This document shows, piece by piece, positions 10,766-24,560 of a stretch of 64,000 nt of DNA. Every line of letters begins with the position of its first letter. The first letter of the stretch is position 1. Location of the stretch: the NCBI GenBank assembly GCA_004794785.1, contig SJOL01007418.1, positions 975,358-1,039,357 of the forward strand, written 5' to 3'. Both the position numbers and the translations under genes were made by a program. This DNA comes from Opisthorchis felineus (lineage: Eukaryota; Platyhelminthes; Trematoda; Opisthorchiida; Opisthorchiidae). Under the pieces are notes generated by a model. The model was given only the letters and a program-made list of their open reading frames with translations. It was not told where the DNA came from and ran no database searches.

Positions 10766-13700
10766 AGCTCTAGAAAAAATTTTATCAGCCAGTGTAGCAT
10801 GCCCCAAGGTGCTGTTTTATTGCCATTCCTATTCGTTTTCTACACATTCTCCTGGCGATTAGGTGATAGTATATGTGAATAACGATGTTTGTTGGAAGAG
10901 CAATTTTTACATCACCGTAAACCTATTTATTCAAGCAGGATTTAAAAGCCGAAAGTCACTGGAAGCACGGTAGCTTATTACAGCTAAACCCGTTCAAATG
11001 TATTGAGATCATTTGCACAGTGAAGATGGGTATACAACTTGCGAATATTTCACCTACCGCTACATCAACTATCTCAAGTCGCACGCACGAACCGTCTTAG
11101 TATAATTACCTCTGGTTCCTTAGTAAGATATGAACACGTTAAGTGAACCTTCTTCAATATTCGTTGAATTATTCCTTCTTCTCTAAACGTTGCTAATCCG
11201 ATTGTCCGAAACTTCATATTTTCAACCACCAGCCAGTTATTGAAAACCGGTGTATTCATCCTTTTTGAGCACTCCCATAGATACGCTAATTGAAAGGCAT
11301 ATGGATTCCTTCTTTGAACACTTACTGATGACGTTTCCCACCCGGTCCGTCCAGATACGACCAAATGCCTCCCGAAACACAGACTTGTGGCAGATGCATA
11401 AAATTCTACTTTGGTACATTGCTTATAGCTGAATGCCTATAGCGATAAATGTATTAGCCCACTATCTCGGTATTTAGCTTCACGTAAAAGTAAGGTTAAC
11501 AAGTGACCAAAAATAAGCAAGTTGGCCTGTGCTATTCTAGAGTACAGTGAACGTAAAACGTCGAGGAATTTTCTACTATGTTTTCCGTATAAACTTAGAT
11601 TAGGATAAGTAACGCTTTAACTAAAAAAATGGACGAGCTATGTCGTGTGCAGTTGAAACTCGATTATATGGTTGTGGGCGGCGACCTTCAGCGGAATGAA
11701 TATTGTTCACCAGCCGCCCATCACCCTGGCTTCAATGAGTGTGAAGGACAACCGTGGTGACAAGCCGCCTGAAAGCTGTAATCAGACCTCGCTGCTTAGT
11801 CCTCCTTTCGGGTGAGAGAAGATCCACTTCCTGTAATTGCTCTCGGCATGTTTCGGCATGACCCTAGTGTCAGTCACTGACACAGCTTGTCTGACAGCAA
11901 CAACAAAGATGCCGGTGCGCTCAACATGCGTATCCTCACTGTAAGACAGAAGAAAATACCTTTATTTACTTGGAAACTTGATATCCTACAGTTTTGCCGT
12001 GTTCTGGGTCTGATGGTTCTACGGAAGCTTGCACGGAGGCTGAAGACAGATTATCCATATTTTTATCCAATCAGCAAAATAAATTATAACAGCCTCCTCA
12101 TAATTTGGTGAAACATATCAATGGTTGTTCAGACTTTGGTCGTCAGATCCGGATGTTGGCCGTTCCCACAAACGACTGTTGCACTTCCAAGGCAGTCCAC
12201 TTGTGACAAACTGCACCTGAATTTTCATGAAAGACTTAAAACAGTTGGGCTAAGTTTATTACTGAAGTATGCTGTGGTCCATCTACTGATACCACTTGGA
12301 ACTGCAGTCCACAAGCCAGATGAAGCCTACCACCTGCAAGCGCCTGCAGTCCAGAGGTCAGCTTTCCCCTCTGTCAGTGATATGGGGGAAGCTTGGATTT
12401 TGTTGTCGCGTACCGACTGCACATGAAGACCAGCAATAGCCGGTTGGTAAAATTGCATAGGTCTCACCAATTTTGGTTATTTGTGCAAGCTCACCGTCGG
12501 GTCAAAATTCCACTTATCCAAGCTCAAGTGGTCTGTCCGTACGACATCCGTGAGTCGATCGTGTGTAATGTGAACCCTTGGTCGCCTGACTCAGTCGTAC
12601 CGAGGAACTGGAGGGCTGATATCTTGGTGTGACCTTGGCTTTCACGTAGCCGCATGTCCGACGAGAGAGCGAATTCCTTTGTTTTTCACTCAATGAAGTA
12701 TGTGCCATACGATCGGAGGACTGGGTGAAAAGCTCGGGTTCTGAACATATGGTCGAGTCAGAGCGGGATAAACCGTGAACTGCATGCAGAACGCGGCATG
12801 CGCTAGAATATTTCTTGCTACCGGCTTTCGACAGTTCTCTAAAAATGGCTGGCAAACAATGGAAAATGTCAGGGCAATGGTAGGCGTAAAGATCCTGACA
12901 AGTGGATTAGCAACATTTTGCAGAAAATAGCCGCTGTAGTAGGCAACTTACTCAGCAAAATGTAGGGAAGATTCGGTCAGCGTGTTCACGCTGTCTTAAT
13001 TTTTCCATTTTTGCATCCATATTATGAAGTACACAGTCACTTGCACTGATGAAGAGCGTGAATCAAGTTCTCGATGAAAGGTGCTTTAAACGGAAACTGG
13101 GGGACAGATGACTTTATGAACACTGCTCAATATATCCATATTTGTTTTTGAGCGACAGTTGAGGCTTTTAGTGAGGATTGAGTAAAATGGGTACGGTCAG
13201 CACAGTAGTGAGCGGAAAACTTAAAGCAGTTTTGTTAGCTTCAGTTATTTATCCCGTATAGTGCTTCACGGACTGATACACTGACGTTGGATCCTATACC
13301 TTCATTCGATAAGAGGACTCCCTAGAAAATAATAGAAAGCTACTTTCTATCTGGTGCTATCTCCCCGGCAAGTAGCCAACATGACTACAGACCGAACAGC
13401 TAAAACTGACAAATTCGTAACCACTTTTCTCACTGAAAAATTTACTACACTTGTGACACAATTTCTGAGACCGTGCAATTTCTGGGTACTTTCTTTAACC
13501 CCTTGCTTTTTCCTATTGAATTTGATTGAACTGTCAGGTATGAACATCAAAAACTGTCAGTGTGCGATAGTCATTTCAAGGTTCCTTGCAGAGATTAAGA
13601 AGGGATTTTGAGGGATTATTTACACGGGGGGATAAAACACGTACAGGCGAGTCCAATGTCTTTCAGAAGCGATTTTAACCACATGAGGCTAAACTATAAC

Positions 13701-15744
13701 TAGTTCATTCAGGAGACCGATCTGGATTCACTCACGTGATGGCAACTGCCTCTGCTCGCCACAGAGTGACGGGTGATTCGATAGGCTGACTATCCGAACT
13801 TGTTCCGATTGGATTGAATAAAGCATGTTCCGAAATTCGCCTCTTAATCGATAGTCCGATGGGCTGTCCCGAGAAGCCGAGTATGGAATAGGATCCCAAA
13901 GTTACATGTTCCAGGACACGCAACATCCACATGTGATCGAAGAGCTTTTCTGCCGTGCGTTGGTTATCCACGAATTCGCTAGTAATTTGACTCGGAACAC
14001 AACAATGCAGCAAAAATGTTTCGCTGAATAAGGGCCAGTTTTATTGAGCAGTCGACTGCAAAGCTGAGTAAAAGCACAAGCCCCCGTAGTAGGTCGTTGG
14101 CTCGGTCTTGTGGTTGACATCAGATTAGTTGAAATCTGAAGGAATCACAACTAGCTTTTTTGATCTGTGAAAACTCTGCTCCTTCAGCTGGAATGTTGGC
14201 GCCGGTTTTATGCACTATCTTATTAGAAGAAAATCCCGTAAGAAACAAGAATATGATTCCACAGATTCAGCTTACAAGCTGCATCTAGCCCAAATGTAAA
14301 GGTTTCCGGTGCAATACATAGAGCAAACACCAAGTCAACCCAGGGCATGCCAGGAAGTCTGTGAGCGATAAACAAGCTTCGATAAGGAATGCTTAAACAA
14401 GAGAAAGTTGAGCAGGCCCCAAGCATCATGCGACAATTTCACTGAATGACATTATGTTACCTTCACGTATACCTATGGTTAACTATGCAGGTTGTCTTGT
14501 CACAAATGCATGATTGGAGGGGCTGTTGCAATCCACACACACACACGGGCCGGCTGTATCAACCCCAATGAGGATGAACACATTCCAGCTATTGAGACAG
14601 GCTTAGCGGTCATAATCCCGCATCAGGTCATCGGTGCCGAATAGTTGATATGTCCGGGCATCAGAAACAGAAGTCAGTCATACCTGCAAGTCACAAACCG
14701 ATTCCATCGAGGTTTCGTATTTCTCCTAAGACCACATTTTGTATGTTTTTGAAAAGACAAACGATACTACTGTCGTCTTCGGTCGTTATTAACGCCATTC
14801 TCTCTCTGTCTGTATGACTTTGTGTGTACCAGTCAGTACAAATGGGTATTGGTTGGATTGGGCATCAACTGTTGGTGGGTATAGCCGGAACCATAGGCTG
14901 TAGATTCCCAAGTTAGCCAGTGCAACCGCCAAGTCACTGGGTCCACTATGGGAACAAGCCCTTTTTGGGCAGATCGTCAGCTATCAGAAAACCGTCTCTC
15001 CAGTCTGCTGAACAGAGCCAATGGCGTTGTGTGCCGGTAGAACCCGTAAAATCAGTTTCCTCACCTATTCCTCATTCCAGTTTTCCCATTTCAGTCCTTC
15101 TAAGCGCACCATGTTCAAAAGTCCATGTAACTTGCATCTCTGTTCACCCAGGTTGACTGTTCTCACCAGTAGTTCTGAATTTTCTCACAATTACCAGTAT
15201 AACAAGAAGTGTTACAATAAATTGGCACAAAACTAACAGTCCTGTAACAATGTGCTTTGTTTTTCAAACGTGCTTCACCTGTAAATTACATATACACTAT
15301 TGATTTGTTTCTTTCGCAACTTGTTTTAACGACTACAGATCATAAACGTAGGATTCACCGTCCTCTCCATTTCAGTTCCTCTGACCACCAGTACAGTCAG
15401 TGCGCTGTCTACAACAGTATCACCGCCCCTGCCGATTTTAATCTATTCCGGTAAGATTGGTCCGCAATGTTTACTTGGATTGTGTCAGTGAATTTAGCTA
15501 AGAACACTAGTAAAACTGGTCACAATCAGAGCCTCGGTGCCAAAAGGATATTGTTGTCAGACAGTTTTTCGTGAAGTTGCGACATAATGAACCTCGAGCT
15601 ATTGTTTATTTGTAAATTTGGTACAAAGTATAGCAAGGATCTTGCAATAGCATGAGAACTTTGTTCCCCAGTCACGTTAGGATTGTTTGATAACTTTGTG
15701 TGCCAGAATATGGGCGACGTCAGTGGGCTACAAAAATTATTTGA

Positions 15745-15958
15745 TTGTGTGGAACACGAGGCCGCCCTCGAGCAGTACGTTCCGCTGAAGAGTACTATAA
15801 AACAGAGATTTAGTTGAATCTTCCTTTAACATTAACCCAATTTGCAAGTGGATGGGTTTCGCCTGTTTAGGTAGGAAATGGGGCTAATGAGCCCAAATAA
15901 GGGCAAAGCTATTGGTCATCTGTGAGAAGAGTTTTCAGCAACCTCACAATGTCGTGTT
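15745..15958 (+). repeat. Hammerhead retroposon copy (+)
   Basis: A single plus-strand unit running from GAGGCCGCCCTCGAGCAG to TTTTCAGCAACCTCAC. The core is CTAATGAGCCCAAATAAGGG, then CAAAG. Stem II can still form (GCCC/GGGC) but the core has two changes and the stem III/GTC part is disrupted. It is probably inactive. Confidence 0.55.
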
Positions 15959-18539
15959 TTTGTCCTGTTTGGTTAACAGATTTTATCTCATGATGTTCAA
16001 TCCCCGTACCTTGAAATACCTCGGTATCAGTTGAATTGTATGGTTGCTATGGGATACTGTATGTATTTAAGCTGAGACTTATCGCGTTATTGTCTCTGTC
16101 CATTTCCCTGGTATAAGGAGTATCATGAAAAATTAAATGACTCTGTGATAGATATCAAACTGTTTCAACGCCTGACCATAAAGTGATCAGGGTCGTGCTG
16201 AAATGACGGGAATGCTTACTCCTTTCATTGTGCAGGGCACTAGGTGAATGCGTGTTTGAACGAATGACTTCACCAAAAAAGACCATACAGATTGTGGTAG
16301 GGGTCAAAATGTTGTACAATTCATGAGCTTGTGTTATGCCCGAGCAACCTCCGGGAAAGTTTATCCTTAAAAACTTTATGGGTATGACATTTTGTCATAG
16401 GATATTTCCAGTAGAACGCCCTGCAAGCTATTCTGCAGGTTGGTAAGCTACACCAAGAAACATACGATAACTGGTTCGCTTACGCCCAGGTTCTTTTGAA
16501 GATCTAGTTATGCCTTGAAAACTGATGAACTGGTGATGGAGAAAGTGAAACGCCGGCCGATAGCTGTTGTTTCAAGTAAATCAGTTCAATAAAAGACTTA
16601 GTTTACAATAATACTGTGGTGTAGCATTGTTTTACCCCATTCACACAGTAGCAGCGAAGAGCTCGAGTTACAACAAGCATTCCCAGTTCTACATGCGTTT
16701 TGTCACTGAAAGGACTTTTACACAGTTCGGTTGCGTCCATCTATGTTGCGGACAATATGTCCGGATACTGGTAACTCAGGTGTACCTGTTAGAATTTTGT
16801 TGCTGTGTATTAGGTTAACTGGTTGAAAAACTCCAGTTGAATAGTTCGATTCCCTAATTTTGATTGGCTTGGTTGCTCCTCTTGGGTTTTGAGTGTCCAT
16901 CCCGAAAATTGCTTAGTTAAGTGGAGACCTTGTGGTATTAACGGTTTTCCTTCCTTGTGTCAGTTAGTCCCTTAGACGCTTCCGCTCTTTTGTGGTCCAG
17001 TTTTCTGGTATCTGACCGCTTCTTAAGGTACCTTACTGTTTTACTAACTTTTCAAGTTGTTTTACTGTTTTTCCTCCAGTTTAGTGTTTCATGCCACGTT
17101 CGGTTGCAGATTCCAGCGGTTTGGAATTACCTTGCTTAGTTTTTTGCCATCTTGGTATCTTTTGTTAGCTTCTCCGGTATCTTGTGTAGTTTTTGACGGT
17201 GGGTTTTCTGAGTTCTTTCTTCAGAGCGTAATTAGTTAAATCGACATTAATATCGTTATTGATTGCTTTCAAAAATTTAGCTGTTCTCACTTCATTACCA
17301 CTGACGGTGAGCCGCAGCCAAAACAGTTTATTTCAAGGACATGAGACTTAAAAAATCAACTCGCAATAATGCAAAGCATATTTTGATTAGCCCCGATAAA
17401 CTTTTGTTAAAGGGTTACTCTCCTTTTCGTTAGGATGGATCGTAGTTAATGGTGGCAAATTAGCGGGAGCGAAAAATTCGCACCAAAAGGCCTTTAAAAG
17501 CTGCCGCAAGTCACTAGGTGAGGATACCTCTGTTAGAAGTAGATTTGAGGTCACTTTCAAAGAGCTGCCACAGCGAAGTTTTCATCATTACGGTATGAAT
17601 TGAACGGTGAATTTCAGCCAGTCGGAACATCAAACACACAAACCAGGTGTCAGTGTGGAATTATCGTTCGGTTTCCTAAGCACATGTCCACCGCATAGTA
17701 CAAAAATGCAACCGAGCTCACTCAACTCACCACTACCAGAAGTCAGTCACGTGACATATGGAAAATACTCTTTGCCACACGAAAGTGCAGCAGGTTTAGC
17801 AACCACAGCGAGTTGTTCACTGCCAGCTATTGCCTGGTCACATTTTTTATCCACGTGTCTGGCACGAGTTATCTATTGTTCTCGGCAAGTTAACCGAAGC
17901 TAACAACAACAATACAATGATAAGGCTATGCAGTGTGGGTTATGCAGACATAGACGGTTGGGAGTAGCTCACTTGACATTCAAGTCTCACATTATCTCTT
18001 AGTCTACAGTTTCCTTCTGCGTTACGCTCTGGTATGATCGCCAGTCTGATCTCTATACAGGGAGCGGAAAAGTGGTGCAGGCCATCTATCTTACGTTAGT
18101 AAGATTTTTACGAACAGGTCATCACTGGATTCGATATCCATTGGAATCCATCTAATTAAAAAGAATAAAACTGCCTATCTTTTGAAAATCGGTTTGTCTG
18201 ATAGTTTTTTTTCCCCAAAACAATCATATCACTGGTGTACTTCGACATCTCTCCTGGCCGAAGGCTTCCATATGGAACTCAACACACAGTCATCTTCATA
18301 AGACCGCTAAAAGGAGAAAAACGGGATTGAAACCTGTCGTCATCATTGGTCACACATGGTTCACACCGACTCTTAGGAAGAAATACATCATCCTTCAGAG
18401 TCAGAACAAACCCGTCACTTATTGTGACTCCTCTTGAAAGGAACGTTGCGTCAGCCATCATCTAACCTCTCAACGACTTTATTTGTATCGGCTGTCCTTT
18501 TCGGTATTTGGAAACTAGACCAGATTTTGTCTAGACTTA

Positions 18540-18575
18540 ACACACTACTCATAGGGTTACTGAAAACTCTTTGAC
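18540..18575 (-). repeat. Hammerhead-element fragment (-)
   Basis: ACACACTACTCATAGGGTTA followed by CTGAAAACTCTTTGAC matches the complement of the 3' arm of stem I. It may be the inverted 5' piece of the plus-strand copy that follows at 18685, with about 110 bp of other sequence between. Confidence 0.45.
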
Positions 18576-18684
18576 AAGATTTTAGGAAAGATTTTAGACG
18601 AGATTTTACTTGGACAAGGAGATTAACATAGAATAGTGTGTTCTGCCAAAGAAGTATGCTGCAGTATCACGAATATCTTCTCAG

Positions 18685-18905
18685 AGGAAACATGGGCCGC
18701 TCTTTTTGTAGCAGGCTCCGCTGAAGAATGTCACAAAAGGGAGATCTAGTTGGGCCTCTGGTCAACGTAAATGTGCGATTTTGTGTTCAAACAGAACATA
18801 TGGTTGGAAAACCTGGGGGACTACACGAAGCTGATGAGCCCAAAGTAAGTCGGAGCCCGCAGTGGGCTGTCGAAGAGTCTTCAGCAATTTTGTGAATACA
18901 ATATT
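18685..18905 (+). repeat. Hammerhead retroposon copy with rebuilt stem III
   Basis: A plus-strand unit. The core is CTGATGAGCCCAAAGTAAGT, then CGGAG, where the family has CGAAA. The stem III segment reads AGCCC-GCAGT-GGGCT before GTC and could form five Watson-Crick pairs, unlike the weak stem III elsewhere. Because the GAAA box is mutated, catalysis is unlikely. Confidence 0.55.
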
Positions 18906-20259
18906 CTACCAAAGAAACAGTTGGTGCCGAAAACTCAGCTGACACACCGATTCTTCGCATGTCTATGTTGTGTTTGTTACGACAACAGTTTACAGTAGAT
19001 AGGATGGACCCTATCCCATCGTTGTATGTCAGGGGCTGTCATGCGAATGTGGTTGGCCAATCAACAACGGTCAAATCACTGGAAGGTTGTGCACATTGAG
19101 AAAGCCACAGGCGGTTTGCGCAGAGCTGAATGGAGTGCCGCATGCAAGCCCTGGTGCCACGTAGATCCGACAGATTAAGATCAGTAGGAAAACGCACAGA
19201 GGCCTTTTGCAAGCAGCCAACTAACCCAAATATGATGGCATAATAATAGGCACCGGTACCAGTGATTTGTTTGGCATCAAGTTACCTGTGTATTCTATCG
19301 ACTTCCTTTGACTTCAGTGTAGTATCACACCTCCTCCAGTACAGTAACGTAATGATTCCAGGGGCCGCTTGGTGGCGCACCATATGTAAAGTGATGGATA
19401 GCCTGGAGATATTCCATTGTCGTTTTTGGACGGCAGTCACGCAGGCACTGAATAGAGACTGGACCAAACTTACCTCAGTTTCAGTTGCTTACGTTTAGTA
19501 GGTGAGCCGGTGGGCACGAAATCGGCCCTATATGGGTTTGTCCGCGCTCACATTGTACGATTTTATATGCTCAACGCTTCACTAGGGGGAGTGAGCCCCT
19601 CTGAATGGCTTGCATGCCTTGCAGTATTGAAGCACATCACATCCCAAACCTTCTCACGCCGGCGTGGATAGCCTCTCTCCTGGCGTGTCTGTTGAGTGTC
19701 GGGTCTTTACATGAACCAAAACAGTATGTACGGTTTTTTAGACATACCTTAGAACTGTTGTATTAGTGGAACTTAGGGCGTCCTCGACTTTGAATTAAAA
19801 TGTTCAGCCGAACGCAACAATTTTTTTGCTGCGAATTTCGACCATCCGTTTCAGGTGGCCCAAGCAGTAGAGGCAGTTTCCTGTTTCAAACTGCATTCGG
19901 TTCTAACAATGTTTGCTCATCAATGAACTTCGGTATTCAGGATTTGGTATGTCTATTTGAACCGAAGGGTTGTCTACAGGCACTGAAAAGTGGACCAGTC
20001 AAGAACCAGAACCTGCATTCTATATAGCCTCCAGGTTTCGATGCCGAGCAGCAGTGGAGATAGCACAAGAACCCGTCACACTGTAGTCTTGGTATCCGTA
20101 CTCAGCCTATGACTGTTTTACACGCGTTTCCCGAAACGACCAAATGTCGTACTGAAATTTACAATCCGCACGTTCGTTTTATTGTGAAGTGTGACGTGAC
20201 TGGATGGTATTCGGTCACTTTAGCAGAAATCCATTCAGCTAGTCATCTCACAGCCGTCT

Positions 20260-21430
20260 AACTGGATGTCTGATGCCCCTCGATGCAGATCACTGAACAC
20301 TGATAATTAAGCTGAACCGAGGACCGTTGTCCGCCTCTGTGATTCCGCTTCAGAATGCTAAAATAGCGCACAGTCGTCTGCAAACGACAGAAAACGGACA
20401 CTGGACTGACACAGCCCTGTTCTGTTCGGGAATCACTTTGGAGTAAACAAGCATCCAGCTGGCATTTAACTGGCACATCCCATCAGCAATGGCAGAAATC
20501 TCCCTACAAAACAGTTTTTTACGTAGAGACTTCTGCAAGAGCACAATCCTGCTTCACTCCTGTGTTAGTGTAGGACTCGGTCGAGGCAGTTTTGCACCTA
20601 GGATATCACTTCATCGTCAAAAGCCTTATCAAACTGACAAGTACATCCGGAAAGCCAAGCTTTCTTAGGGGCATCCACAGTGCTTCTCTGTTAACTGGGT
20701 TGTTAGGCTTTGATGAACTCTACAAATGGTCCAGACAGCAGCTGATCCCATTCACAGAATTTCTTCTGTATGTGTCTTGTGGTAGAAAATAAACCAGTCG
20801 TACTTCTGTTGCCTTGTAATCCATCCTGATCTCTAGAAACATTTTACAGCGCTATGAGTGATGGAAGAGTCTTGCCATTTGCGCATAGATGGCTGGCTCG
20901 CGGCAGTTGTACTTTCTCCGTCGACTTCGTTCCCCGTTATACAGAGCAGTTCTCGTTGTGCCCTCAGAATCTTGTGGAGCGGATTTCATCTCCCGACTGT
21001 GCACGGTAGGTGGAGACGTCCATTTGGTCGCCATTACCATGCCAGTCATTCATCTACGGTGCTAAAGCCTAAAGACGCTATCTTGTCAAAATGGCCAGGC
21101 TTCAGTGCAATAATGATCCTACGGATTATGGTGGCCCAAAATCAGTTCCTTAAAGTTGAGCCATGTCAGAAAGACCAATGAGGGAGCAGTCGGACGAAGA
21201 ACTACGAGTGCTCGCTGTATTACGAGGTGGTCGGGATGCACGGTAGTGCCATTCGTTGGAGCAGTAGTGTGAGAAAAATGTTTTTTTCTTCGAGAAAACC
21301 AGCATCTCCGTATTCATGAAAGCGACGGTACGGCCTTTTCTCAAGGAAGGAAGGTTTAGAAAAGTTTGATATTGAAAACTGCACACTCTAATCGCCCAAA
21401 AGCTGACGGTGGCCACCGGCGCTTTATCCA
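20260..21430 (-). pseudogene. Decayed non-LTR retrotransposon reverse transcriptase (-)
   Basis: Read on the minus strand, frames broken by stops and shifts contain REALWMPLRKLGFPDVLVSL (compare D-x-x-K-A-F-D...N-R-x-x-L-W of non-LTR RTs), then GVKQDCALA (20534-20560), the conserved G-V-K-Q-G-C motif, and FADDCA (about 20368-20385), the F/Y-A-D-D catalytic motif. Both catalytic aspartates remain in the last motif. No continuous ORF survives. The clade cannot be fixed by eye; the same type occurs on the + strand at 21720-22440. Confidence 0.65.
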
Positions 21431-21500
21431 CTATGGTTGAAATGGTTTAAAAAATTACGAGTCTAGTACTGCTTTTCAACACCACTCAGCACGCCCGGAG
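21290..21500 (+). repeat. Dispersed repeat, copy 1 (pair with 23030-23270)
   Basis: The segment around TCGCCCAAAAGCTGACGGTG, then CACCGGCGCTTTAT, is repeated at 23030-23270 as TTGCCCAAAAGTTGGCCGTC, then ACCGCCGGTGCATTAT, in the same orientation with scattered substitutions. It flanks the LINE fragments and may be part of one of them. Confidence 0.45.
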
Positions 21501-21719
21501 GCGTTACCCGTGTATCAAAACATAGAGTGGAGACCTACTTGGCTGACCCACCTACTGTCGAAAAACTATTGAGGACTGTAAACCAACCGTGAAATGGAAT
21601 GGTGATGTGGTTGGACGACTCGCCCGTTCAAACTCTGATGACCGACACTACATAACCACCTTTTTCACCTGCTGTGAAGAGTTTGGAGGCTGAAGGACGT
21701 TCGGCAACGATAATTTCTG

Positions 21720-22440
21720 TAAGATAAGTTAATAGGAGACGAAAAGCCATCATGGAACCAGCCTTCTACGCATAGGAGGCAAGATTATGGCTCGTATCCA
21801 CCTCAACCGAGTATCTGGTGTAATTAAAAGAGAAAAGGTCCCTAAAGAGTAGTTTAGATTCCGAAGTTGTCGAAGTACAATTGACCTTGCTTTTTCTGCA
21901 AGACTAATACAAGGGAAATGTCATGAACCGAATCAACCAGTCGAGAGACTGGTCGTAGACTTCACCGAAGCCCTCTACTCAGTCAGTACAGTAATAATGT
22001 TGCTGCTGCGGTCCGAAGGAGGCCTGACTGTCCAGACCATTTTGTCAGTCTTACTAAAGCCTCCCTTTCTAGGATGAAGGCCAGAATGCGGACCTGTTCA
22101 CTTACCTAACTCAAATGCGGAATCGATATCAGAATGAAAGAGCACTGTGCTTTTTCTGCAACTCTTTTCGGCCTCCAATGAAGAGCTAATTGCGCACAGG
22201 CGTTCTGTCATTGCAAAGTTGGCACAGAACTTCAGAACCAGTCGTATGGCTATCTGTGCAATTCGAAGGTTGTCCTGACCATAACACTGTAGTGCGAATT
22301 CAGTATCCGTACATTGCTGCTTGCAGACGACTGTGCCCCATATTCGCTTTCTTAAGCAAACTTATGAATATGACCTTCTGTTCAACAGCATCTGTCTTTA
22401 GTTTAAATATACATATTTCTATAACGCCTGCCGTTTTTTC
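21720..22440 (+). pseudogene. Decayed non-LTR retrotransposon reverse transcriptase (+)
   Basis: Three broken frames carry RT landmarks in order: GGKIMARIHLNRVSGVI, then FRFRSCRSTIDLAFSARLIQ (the G-F-R-x-G-R-S-T-x-D-x-I-F-x-x-R region), VVDFTEALYSV (the D-F-x-K-A-F-D-S-V region, with K lost), and LLLADDCA at about 22311-22337 (the A-D-D catalytic motif). There are many stops and frameshifts. It looks related to the minus-strand fragment just upstream, so the two may be halves of a rearranged insertion. Confidence 0.68.
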
Positions 22441-23639
22441 AGCCTAGAAAGGGGATCCAACATAAAACATCATGTACTTTGCCAAGTGGCTGTAAGAAAA
22501 CGGGCTGCAAGGATTTCTGCTGCATTGGTAATACTCAGGCCTAAAGTTGACACCTAATCTTGTTGATCGGGCTTCTCTTCCACAATGGTCCTGTAGCCGC
22601 ACTGGCCAGGATTTAGTTCCTAAAGGTTCAACCATACCAGTGTAAGGAGAAAAGCCCTTCACCGCGGAGCTGTTTATTGGAAAACGCCAACTAAACAGTT
22701 ACAGACTATTGGACAGGAAAGTCAAACTCTCATTTGCATGTTGTTTTTAAAAACTGAGTATCCATCTTCTTCTTGAACGCGTCTTCTTGAACTCTCCTGG
22801 ATATTCATTGATAATCACGCAATTGTAAACGAAAACTGCAAAGCAGTTCCACAAATTCCGTAATAAATCTCACCTTCCAATAGATCAAAGCGGAGTTACG
22901 AGAAAACACGTGCTACTCGCATGCCTCATCAGTAGTATCCACCGTTACACCAGGGGTTCTAATGGAAAGCAGCCGAAGAAGTGAGCCTCCGCACTTCGAG
23001 AAATAGTGTAAAGGAGCGGTCTGGTGGTAAAGTCGTACTATTCTCTGTGATAGGAGTGCGAAGGCAGTAGGGCGTTTTCTTCAGGCGTCCAGAAGACCCA
23101 TTATTATGGAAGTAGTGATACTACCTTCCCCTGAGGAACGGCGGGTTAGAAAAGGTCGGCCATTAAAAAACCGTTCACTACGATTGCCCAAAAGTTGGCC
23201 GTCACCGCCGGTGCATTATTCAATCCGGTCAAAAAATGTTTAAAACCCAAGAGTTTGGTGTTGCTTAAAAGGCACCTGCTGTGCGTAGCCACATTGAGAA
23301 TCACAGGGCAATGCCTCACTCCCTGCGTCCTCTGGCCAAGCCATCCCCGGCAGTCAAGTTGGTCGGATTACTGAGCTATTAGCTCTGGACAAATTACCTC
23401 AAAGAAAGCCCTAACAGCTGCTGCCTCCCTGTCATTACTTTTGAGTCCGACGCTAAAAGCAGAGTCTCTGAACTAAACCCTACATCGTTCTAATGCCTTG
23501 TGGGTCATACTTTTAAGCCAGAGGCTCCAGGTGTGGTGCCCCAACCAAACCCCTTTCTTTGATCTGAGTGACCAAGATGTATAATTCGCCCCTGAAGCTC
23601 TTCATTTACTGACATCTACCCACACTTCTGCGCCCAAGT
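22441..23639. other. Repeat-rich spacer between LINE fragments
   Basis: Contains copy 2 of the dispersed repeat (23030-23270). The remainder has no recognised motif or gene-like frame. Confidence 0.4.
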
Positions 23640-24560
23640 TCTTCTGCTTCATTTAACTTAAAGTACCTAACCGTATTTCCCGGAGCGTTTGCTCACAGAC
23701 ATTGAGTACGCCGATGGTATTGCTGTCCTTAATTCAGCCACTTTGGAAATAAAGACTATTTTAAATAACCTAAATAACTCTGCTGGATAGTTCGGTATGA
23801 GCTTTACACCTGTAAAGTGTAAAGTGCTGCTGCAAGACCGGATGGGACCAAACCCAAACCTCATTCTTGCAGGTGAACTAGCCGGCGTGGTAGATAAGTT
23901 CGCCTATCTGGAACGCTGCGGAGGTCCCGGCATTCTGGTGGAAGACAAAATCACTTTTCGAATTGAAAAGGCTGGGGCATTGTTTACCAACCTCCGACAT
24001 TTGTGTGCCGACGTGAGGTTAGCTTTACTGTCAAGGGTAGAGTGCGCAATGCCGCGGTCCGATCTGCCTTACTTCCTGGATCAGATGCATGGCCACTGTA
24101 TGCGAAGAATCTTCGAGGACTCTACGCTTGACGATCGGAGCCTCCAAAGCTTTGAGCTGGACTGGTGGGAACATCAGATCAGTACCTCTGAGGTACGTCA
24201 GATAGTTTTTGAAGAAGTTCACTCTTATTCAATAGATCAGCTGGTCACAACCCACATGCTGCTCCTTGTAGAGCTTCTTTCGACCAGACTTGTATCGGCC
24301 TGAGGAGACAGAGAGGCGATCAGTCCATGATTTGACAAAGAAGCATGAGAGCCCTCGCCGGCCAACTCAGTCGCGTTGCTAACTTTTGCCTCCATGGAGA
24401 AAGACCGCGGAGATGAGATAAATCAATGGTTAGTGGCCCTGACAGATACGACTGTGTCATGCAGTCTAAGGCGATCTTCACTGCACAGCTCTTATTCATT
24501 GACATACCGGACAATCAGAAGCATTTGACTGTTCTGTCGTCTCCAAAGCGTGGCTATCAT
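23640..24560 (+). pseudogene. Decayed LINE reverse transcriptase, C-terminal part (+)
   Basis: Starts near IEYADGIAVL (the Y-A-D-D motif with the second D changed to G), then a frame open from 23797 to 24303 with MSFTPVKCKVLLQD, NLILAGELAGVVDKFAYL and RIEKAGALFTNLRHL. This matches the thumb/C-terminal order of a widespread flatworm LINE type: F-x-P-x-K-C-K, E-x-V-x-x-F-x-Y-L-G, K-A-x-x-A-F-x-N-L-R-H-L. WWEHQISTSEVR follows. The 168-codon frame is the longest in the window but is only a LINE remnant; it ends at a stop and continues in other frames. Confidence 0.75.
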
